NCBI RefSeq assembly: GCF_003315075.1
Contig: NZ_QNRJ01000003.1
Coordinates: 288,802 to 352,801 of the forward strand
Source: Rossellomorea aquimaris
GTDB lineage: Bacteria > Bacillota > Bacilli > Bacillales > Bacillaceae_B
DNA length: 64,000 bases
Reading direction: 5' to 3'
The number at the start of each line of letters is the position of its first letter. Position 1 is the first letter of the stretch. The notes below the pieces were generated by a model, which did not search any database, was not told where the DNA came from, and worked only from the letters and a program-made list of their open reading frames with translations. The position numbers and the translations under genes are program-made. Positions 59,622-64,000 of the stretch are shown here, piece by piece.

Positions 59622-60080
59622 ATGAACGCCAAACAAGTTCTACTCATGCAACTGGTTGCCTGTCACGATCAAAATACCTGGTTTGTCTCGTTGATCAATT
59701 CGATCAAGGATCTCACCGAGGAACAAGCAACGTGGAAGGCCAATGAAGCCACCAATTCGATTTCTGAAATCGTCCATCATCTCATCTACTATAATCAGCG
59801 CCATTTAAATCGATTGAATGGGAGCGAGAATGAAGAGAGTACAGGAGAGAGTACGTTTTTGAACAGGGAAGGTCTCAGCTGGGAAGAAACGATCGTGCGG
59901 ATCGATCAGTTGATGGCTGACTGGAAGAAGGCGGTTGAAGAGGCAGATGAAGCGAACCTGAATAACTGGGCTGATAGCATTGCCCACCTCACCATCCACA
60001 CCACTTACCATGCAGGACAAATTCTTTATATTAGAAAATTACAGGGGTCGTGGGATCCGCAAGCGGGAGTGAAGGGGTGA
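59622..60080 (+). CDS. DinB family protein
   Basis: This 152-residue four-helix protein shows the DinB histidine pattern: SEIVHHLIYYNQRHLNRL in the second helix and LTIHTTYHAGQILYIRKLQG near the end. GGAGGGG lies 8 bases before the ATG at 59622; the longer upstream frame lacks such a site. It is distinct from the DinB protein at 50069. Confidence 0.87.
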   Translation: MNAKQVLLMQLVACHDQNTWFVSLINSIKDLTEEQATWKANEATNSISEIVHHLIYYNQRHLNRLNGSENEESTGESTFLNREGLSWEETIVRIDQLMADWKKAVEEADEANLNNWADSIAHLTIHTTYHAGQILYIRKLQGSWDPQAGVKG

Positions 60081-60101
60081 CTTCTCCTCATCTCGACCAA
60101 T

Positions 60102-60130
60102 AAAGAGGACTTCATGGCAAGTCCTCTTTT
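60102..60130. terminator. Bidirectional terminator between the DinB and MFS genes
   Basis: AAAGAGGACTT and AAGTCCTCTTT form an 11-bp perfect stem with a six-base loop. The right arm overlaps the MFS stop codon. Confidence 0.85.
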
Positions 60131-61319
60131 ATGATTGTGCCATGCTCCTTCTCCCCAATCGCATCGATATCCCGATCGAAATCACGGAAAGAGTTACGAT
60201 CATCCACACCACACCGGACCATTCGAATTGGTGATAGAAGCTGCCGCTGACGGTTCCTCCGACACTCGAGCCTGCGTAATAGGCAGATAAGTAGAGTGCC
60301 GAAGCCTGTGCTTTATCATGGACGGCCAATCGTCCGACCCAGCTGCTGGCGATGGAGTGGCCGGCGAAGAATCCGTAGGTAAAGATGGCAATCCCGATGA
60401 TTTTCACCCACAGATTCGGATGCAGGGTGATTAAGACCCCGGATAACATGATGATCAGCGACAGGGGCAGGATTCTTTTTTTTCCATACTGATCGGCGAG
60501 CATTCCCATCCAGGTCGAGCTGAAGGTGCCGACGATATAGACGATGAAGATGAATCCGACAACGGTCTGGCTGAGTGAATAAGGTGGTGCGATCAGCTCG
60601 AATCCGATGTAATTGTAGAGGGAGACGAATCCGCCCATCAACAGAAATCCGATGGTGAAGAGAAGGGTGAGCCCCGGTACTTTGAATTGGCTGAACAGGG
60701 AACCGGTCAATGATTTCAGCTGAAAGGCCTGCGGTTTGAAATGGGCAGACGGCGGGATGAGCACCAGGAAGATGACGGTTGAGAGCATACTGATCATCCC
60801 GACTCCCATCAATGCAATATGCCAGTTGAAGTGGTCGGTAAGGACGCCGCTGATGATCCGACCGGACATTCCCCCGATGGAGTTTCCGCTGATGTATAAT
60901 CCCATGGCCATCCCGAGACTCTTCGCTTCGATTTCCTCACCCAAGTAGGCCATGGCGACAGCTGGAAGCCCGGCAAGCGTTATCCCGAGCAGGATCCGGC
61001 CAATGATGAGCATAGGGAAGCTTGAGGCGAATCCTGTGCTGACGGCGAGAATGGAAGAGACCAGTAACGAGAAGGTCATGACGGATTTTCTTCCATAAAC
61101 ATCGGATAATGAACCTGCGATTAATAGACTAATGGCGAGGGCGATCGTAGTGGATGACTGGCTGAGGCTTGAAGTGGCTGGTGAGACATCGAACTCACTT
61201 GCGATGTCCGGAAGCAGGGGCTGTGTTCCCCACAGGATGGCAAAGGTGCTGAATCCGCCTGCAAACAGGGCGAGGTTTGCATTTCTAAAGGCCGGTGTTC
61301 CCCGTTTGATGTAATCCAT
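60129..61319 (-). CDS. Major facilitator superfamily transporter, YybF/YnfM-like
   Basis: This 396-residue protein has twelve membrane helices and the MFS motif SLSDVYGRKSVM between helices 2 and 3, with ADQYGKKRILPL in the second half. It resembles arabinose-efflux-type permeases such as E. coli YnfM and B. subtilis YybF. GAAAGGGAG precedes the ATG. The substrate is unknown. Confidence 0.86.
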   Translation of the reverse strand: MDYIKRGTPAFRNANLALFAGGFSTFAILWGTQPLLPDIASEFDVSPATSSLSQSSTTIALAISLLIAGSLSDVYGRKSVMTFSLLVSSILAVSTGFASSFPMLIIGRILLGITLAGLPAVAMAYLGEEIEAKSLGMAMGLYISGNSIGGMSGRIISGVLTDHFNWHIALMGVGMISMLSTVIFLVLIPPSAHFKPQAFQLKSLTGSLFSQFKVPGLTLLFTIGFLLMGGFVSLYNYIGFELIAPPYSLSQTVVGFIFIVYIVGTFSSTWMGMLADQYGKKRILPLSLIIMLSGVLITLHPNLWVKIIGIAIFTYGFFAGHSIASSWVGRLAVHDKAQASALYLSAYYAGSSVGGTVSGSFYHQFEWSGVVWMIVTLSVISIGISMRLGRRSMAQS

Positions 61320-61459
61320 GTAGCAAGACTCCCTTTCTACTAATCTTCTTTGATACCTCCATCATACCCCTCTTCAAGGAGCACTTCTAATTATGAAGCT
61401 TCCTGTCATGAATCCGGTGTAAATTAAATTACAGAAATGTTAAAAACCACCATTATCTG

Positions 61460-61484
61460 TTTGACTCTCATCTCACGAGGTATA
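61460..61484 (+). promoter_or_regulatory. Sigma-B-type promoter of the KGG stress protein
   Basis: GTTTGA and AGGTAT are separated by 13 bases, close to the B. subtilis sigma-B consensus GTTTAA-N12-15-GGGTAT. It lies 55 bases before the start codon. Confidence 0.65.
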
Positions 61485-61538
61485 TAACCAATGTACAAAG
61501 CAACACCATTTTCACTAAACTTAAGGAGGATTTTATTT

Positions 61539-61817
61539 ATGGCAAACAGTAACAGCAATAACAACAGCAACAATAGTAAAAACAGTAACAACAAAATGAG
61601 TTACGAAGAAGCTGGCCGTAAAGGCGGCGAACAAACGGCGAAGAACCATGACAAAGAATTCTACCAAGAGATCGGTGAAAAAGGTGGAGAAGCAACCTCA
61701 GAAAATCACGACAAGAAATTCTATCAGGAAATCGGAGCGAAAGGCGGAAGCCAGTCCAGTAACTCCAGCAACTCGAACAACTCCAATAGTTCAAACAAGT
61801 CCAACAGCAATAAATAG
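61539..61817 (+). CDS. KGG-repeat general stress protein, GsiB-like
   Basis: This 92-residue very hydrophilic protein has three KGG repeats (GRKGGEQTAKNHDKEFYQEIG, GEKGGEATSENHDKKFYQ, GAKGGSQ) between Asn/Ser-rich ends. The repeats match GsiB and other LEA-like stress proteins of Bacillus. AAGGAGG lies 9 bases before the ATG at 61539. A sigma-B-type promoter upstream fits general stress induction. Confidence 0.88.
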   Translation: MANSNSNNNSNNSKNSNNKMSYEEAGRKGGEQTAKNHDKEFYQEIGEKGGEATSENHDKKFYQEIGAKGGSQSSNSSNSNNSNSSNKSNSNK

Positions 61818-61834
61818 CCACCGGATGGTTACAG

Positions 61835-61880
61835 AAACACAAGAAGACCTGTCGATCGACGACGGGTCTTCTTGTGTTTA
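61835..61880. terminator. Bidirectional terminator after the KGG gene
   Basis: Fifteen-base arms (61835-61849 and 61864-61878) pair perfectly around an inner GTCG/CGAC stem, with A-rich and T-rich flanks. Confidence 0.85.
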
Positions 61881-61903
61881 ATCTATGGATCATTCATAAG
61901 AAG

Positions 61904-62122
61904 CTAGGTCTGTAAAACATTTTCCAGTATGGTCAGAGCGGAGTCGATATCATGATAGCTTTTCTCAGAGTCATGATGAGTGATGACAAATGAGTTTAAT
62001 TCCTTAGAGTAAGAAACCAGCAATACGTCAGAATCATGTTCAGAAAATGACTGGGTGATATCACAATCTGAATAGGTTTGGAGCGTCTGCAAAATGGTAA
62101 GCAGCTCACGATTTCTTGACAT
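61904..62122 (-). CDS. Small protein, possibly YkuJ-like (DUF1797)
   Basis: This 72-residue acidic protein (LLTILQTLQTYSDCDI, LLVSYSKELNSFVIT, HDIDSALTILENVLQT) has the length and alpha-beta-beta-alpha pattern of YkuJ/DUF1797. The match is by eye and weak. AAAGGAG lies 8 to 9 bases before the ATG. Confidence 0.55.
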   Translation of the reverse strand: MSRNRELLTILQTLQTYSDCDITQSFSEHDSDVLLVSYSKELNSFVITHHDSEKSYHDIDSALTILENVLQT

Positions 62123-62325
62123 TTTCTTGATCTCCTTTCTTTAAGAAGGGAAGGAATTTTTATTTTTGGGTAATTTTAACATGCTATCAAGTTATGTGGA
62201 AGGGGAAAAAGTCATGATTCTTACGTATGAATGAATCAATATCGTTCTTTCTTACTTGATCAGGTGGGTGGTGGAGAGGGTGTTTAGAGAGGAGTGGTAG
62301 GGACGTTTGGGTGTGATTTAGTGCG

Positions 62326-62503
62326 ATGAATCATGTGCACTTTGACGCGTATGAGCCGTTCGTAATAAGAGATTGTATATGATGAGTTCCAGGTGACGAA
62401 TTCGGCCTGCAGCAGGGATTTCTCCTTAGAAGGGAATGAGCGATTTTCTGCACTGGGTCGGGAGATTGGGAAGTATTATGATGATCAGAAGGGGCTCGAC
62501 TAA
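62326..62503 (+). pseudogene. Frameshifted gene relic
   Basis: An ATG at 62326 opens a short frame (NHVHFDAYEPFVIRD) that stops after 18 codons. An overlapping frame then runs to TAA at 62501 through FSLEGNERFSALGREIGKYY. The change of frame falls near 62375. A terminator follows directly. The family is not recognised and the reading is tentative. Confidence 0.3.
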
Positions 62504-62524
62504 ATTGGTTGAGTTCTTTTTTTA
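62491..62524 (+). terminator. Terminator after the 62.4-kb relic
   Basis: GGGCTCGAC and GTTGAGTTC pair with three G-U pairs, followed by a seven-T run. Confidence 0.6.
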
Positions 62525-62549
62525 TATGGGATTGAGTTTACGTTACACA

Positions 62550-62568
62550 TTTGAAATAATTGGTAGTG
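62550..62568 (+). repeat. TTGAAATAATTGGTAGT element, copy 3
   Basis: The 17-base core is identical to copies 1 and 2, but here it does not directly precede a start codon. Confidence 0.6.
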
Positions 62569-62652
62569 AGCTACTTTAGTAGGTTACGAGGAACGATCAT
62601 GCGTTTAGATCATTTCAATAAGCGTTTTTAGAAGGTTGAAAGAATCATTCAA

Positions 62653-62668
62653 TCGAGGTCCGTCCCTG
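62653..62668 (-). repeat. REP-like half-site near 62.66 kb
   Basis: CGAGGTCCGTCCCTGA is the minus-orientation core, more than 40 kb from the other copies and 13 bases before a short-period array. Confidence 0.75.
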
Positions 62669-62680
62669 ATTGGGGCGATT

Positions 62681-62770
62681 CGCTGATATATTTGATAGTT
62701 CGCCGATAAAATGAGAATTTCGCCGTTATATTGAAAATATCGCCGATAAAATCCGTTTTTCGCCGATAAG
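62681..62770 (+). repeat. Short-period array, five copies of CGCCGATAAA
   Basis: CGCTGATATA, CGCCGATAAA, CGCCGTTATA, CGCCGATAAA and CGCCGATAAG start at 62681, 62701, 62721, 62741 and 62761, exactly 20 bases apart. The base before four of them is T. Confidence 0.85.
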
Positions 62771-62924
62771 TGGATTTGGTGGCTTATGATGCAGTGGAAT
62801 GACGGGATGATACCTGTATATTGGCCAAGGCAGGATCGGTTTTTCCACGTGAGCGGCCATTTTTACTGAGAAATTGATAGCAAATGATAACCATAACGCA
62901 AGTTTTTCAAAAGGAGTACATAAC

Positions 62925-63317
62925 ATGGGGGCAAATCATGGTGTAGAAACCGAAAAGAAAGTAGTTTTTACTATATTGGGCATCTTTTGTTTATGTGTCG
63001 TGGCATTCGTGATATATGGGGTCTATTGGGCTTTTTATGATATGAACAGGCTGCCGAAAGGGGAGTTCCTGTCAGAAGAATCGTCCCCCGACGGGAAGTA
63101 CACATTGCGGGCATATGTGACGAATGGTGGAGCGACGACTGCCTATGCTGTTAGAGGCGAGTTAGTATTCAATGAAAAAGAGGACAAGAGGAAAAATATC
63201 TATTGGAACTACCGGGAAGAGACGGCAGAGATTAAGTGGACAGATGAAGATACGGTGGTGGTCAATGGGGTGTCGTTGGATGTTCCGGATGAGGAGTTTG
63301 ATTTTCGGCATCAGTAG
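62925..63317 (+). CDS. DUF5412-like membrane protein
   Basis: This 130-residue protein has one N-terminal membrane helix (VFTILGIFCLCVVAFVIYGVY) and an extracytoplasmic domain with SPDGKYTLRAYVTNGGATTAYAVRGEL, typical of DUF5412. AAAGGAG lies 9 bases before the ATG at 62925. Function unknown. Confidence 0.82.
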   Translation: MGANHGVETEKKVVFTILGIFCLCVVAFVIYGVYWAFYDMNRLPKGEFLSEESSPDGKYTLRAYVTNGGATTAYAVRGELVFNEKEDKRKNIYWNYREETAEIKWTDEDTVVVNGVSLDVPDEEFDFRHQ

Positions 63318-63413
63318 AAGTGAAGGGATGCTGGCTTGGAGATACATAATGTTACAAAGCATGACGATAATTTTTTCAGACGAACTTTATAAGGTTAATG
63401 AAGGAGAGAGCTC

Positions 63414-63902
63414 ATGAAATTTGTCTTTGTATTTGGACCTCAAGCGGTTGGTAAAATGACCGTTGGACAGGAATTAGCTAAAATAACGGATTTGAAACTT
63501 TTTCATAATCATATGACGATTGATTTGGTTGGTCATTTCTTTGATTACGGCACGAAAGAAGGAAAGAGATTAGTCAGTCTGTTTCGACGTGAGATATTTG
63601 AAGAAGTATCAAAGAGTGATTTGTATGGAATGATTTTCACTTATGTCTGGGCGTTTGATAGGCAAGAGGACTGGGATTATGTGAATGAAGTCTCTCAGCT
63701 GTTCGAGTCCAGAGGAGGTACGGTTTACTTTGTCGAGCTTGGGGCAGATGTAGAAGAACGACTTGAGCGAAATAAAAGTTCTAATAGACTTGAACATAAG
63801 CCATCAAAAAGAAATATTGAATGGTCTGAAGGTGATTTGAAAAAGTCGATGGAGATATACAGATTGAATTCTTTAGAAGGTGAAATAAAATATTCTAACT
63901 GA
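63414..63902 (+). CDS. P-loop kinase-like protein, possibly C-terminally shortened
   Basis: This 162-residue protein has Walker A FGPQAVGKMTVGQEL (Met in place of the usual Ser/Thr-adjacent residue order GKMT), then FHNHMTIDLVGHFFDYG. DVEERLERNKSSNRLEHKPSKRN near the end is typical of shikimate/cytidylate-kinase-like P-loop proteins of Bacillus. Homologues that I know of usually continue about 15 to 20 residues beyond LNSLEGEIK; here a stop follows at once, so a late frameshift is possible. AAGGAGAGAG precedes the ATG. Confidence 0.75.
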   Translation: MKFVFVFGPQAVGKMTVGQELAKITDLKLFHNHMTIDLVGHFFDYGTKEGKRLVSLFRREIFEEVSKSDLYGMIFTYVWAFDRQEDWDYVNEVSQLFESRGGTVYFVELGADVEERLERNKSSNRLEHKPSKRNIEWSEGDLKKSMEIYRLNSLEGEIKYSN

Positions 63903-64000
63903 ATCAATTTCATAATGCGTACTTTTAAAAAATCATGGACGGGCCCAAAATAGGTAATTTCTTAAAAAAACGAATGAACTGGCTGATTATGCAACGTTGG

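Larger units (their letters stand above)
62123..62924. other. 802-base non-coding region with relic, repeats and arrays
   Basis: No intact gene is visible. In order it contains a frameshifted coding relic (62326-62503) with a terminator, a TTGAAATAATTGGTAGT element (62550-62568), a REP-like half-site (62653-62668), a five-copy 20-bp-period array (62681-62770) and the leader of the DUF5412 gene. It is the most repeat-dense gap in the right half of the window. Confidence 0.6.

Noticed and set aside
54261..62770. Short-period arrays as CRISPR arrays
   Set aside because: The cores are only 9-10 bases, the intervals about 10 bases, and no cas genes are present; CRISPR repeats and spacers are far longer.
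1..64000. tRNA or rRNA genes, prophage or complete insertion sequence
   Set aside because: No cloverleaf, rRNA-like, transposase or phage structural sequence was seen.

Overview
The window is a chromosomal stretch of a low-to-moderate GC, spore-forming member of the Bacillaceae. The support is AGGAGG-type ribosome binding sites, frequent TTG and GTG starts, Bacillus-type operators (cre, Fur, PerR, sigma-B and ECF promoters) and long synteny with the B. subtilis yfj-yfk region. A Rossellomorea-like (former Bacillus marisflavi/aquimaris/vietnamensis) species is my best guess, but that is inference. I see no rRNA, tRNA, CRISPR array, prophage or complete insertion sequence.

Layout. 0-5 kb holds the 3' part of a secreted laminarinase-type GH16 enzyme and a two-gene PTS EIIBC / EEP-phosphatase operon behind two cre-like sites. 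5.1-5.3 kb is a non-coding stretch with a cluster of DnaA boxes. 5.4-7.5 kb holds a PfeT/ZosA-type metal efflux ATPase with a Fur-like box and a perfect PerR box. 7.5-23 kb is the yfj/yfk syntenic block (YfkF, ChaA/YfkE, YfkD, YfkAB, YfkK, PdaA, YfjP, RlmCD/YfjO). Lineage-specific insertions sit inside it: a 652-residue protein with 32 cysteines and three tandem doublets, a class I fumarase, lipoproteins, and many copies of a REP-like repeat (GAGGGACGGACCT).

23-33 kb carries an OYE-family reductase, a TerC protein, a DUF421 pair, a recent tandem duplication of a 63-aa membrane protein, an ABC-2 exporter, an AT-rich small-protein/GNAT pair that resembles a toxin-antitoxin module, and a GntR regulator with two clear operators coupled to a fatty-acid-hydroxylase-family enzyme. 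33-45 kb includes a copper-type operon (YcnK-like regulator, PepSY protein, FixH-like lipoprotein) and assorted accessory enzymes. 45-62 kb is mainly single genes and small membrane proteins, with an HD-domain hydrolase behind a structured leader that ends in a terminator, a type I signal peptidase behind an ECF-sigma promoter, a YunD-like nucleotidase, an M3 oligoendopeptidase, a uridine-kinase-like gene broken by one in-frame stop, and a KGG stress protein behind a sigma-B-type promoter.

The most unusual signals are mostly non-coding. They are the REP-like family, three unrelated short motifs each repeated every 20-22 bp (two helical turns), a 17-bp element present three times, the DnaA-box cluster, and four short gene relics without usable start codons. 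Among proteins, the cysteine-rich repeat protein, the YcnK-PepSY-FixH operon, the GNAT pair and a nucleoside hydrolase lacking the first aspartate of its calcium motif deserve follow-up.
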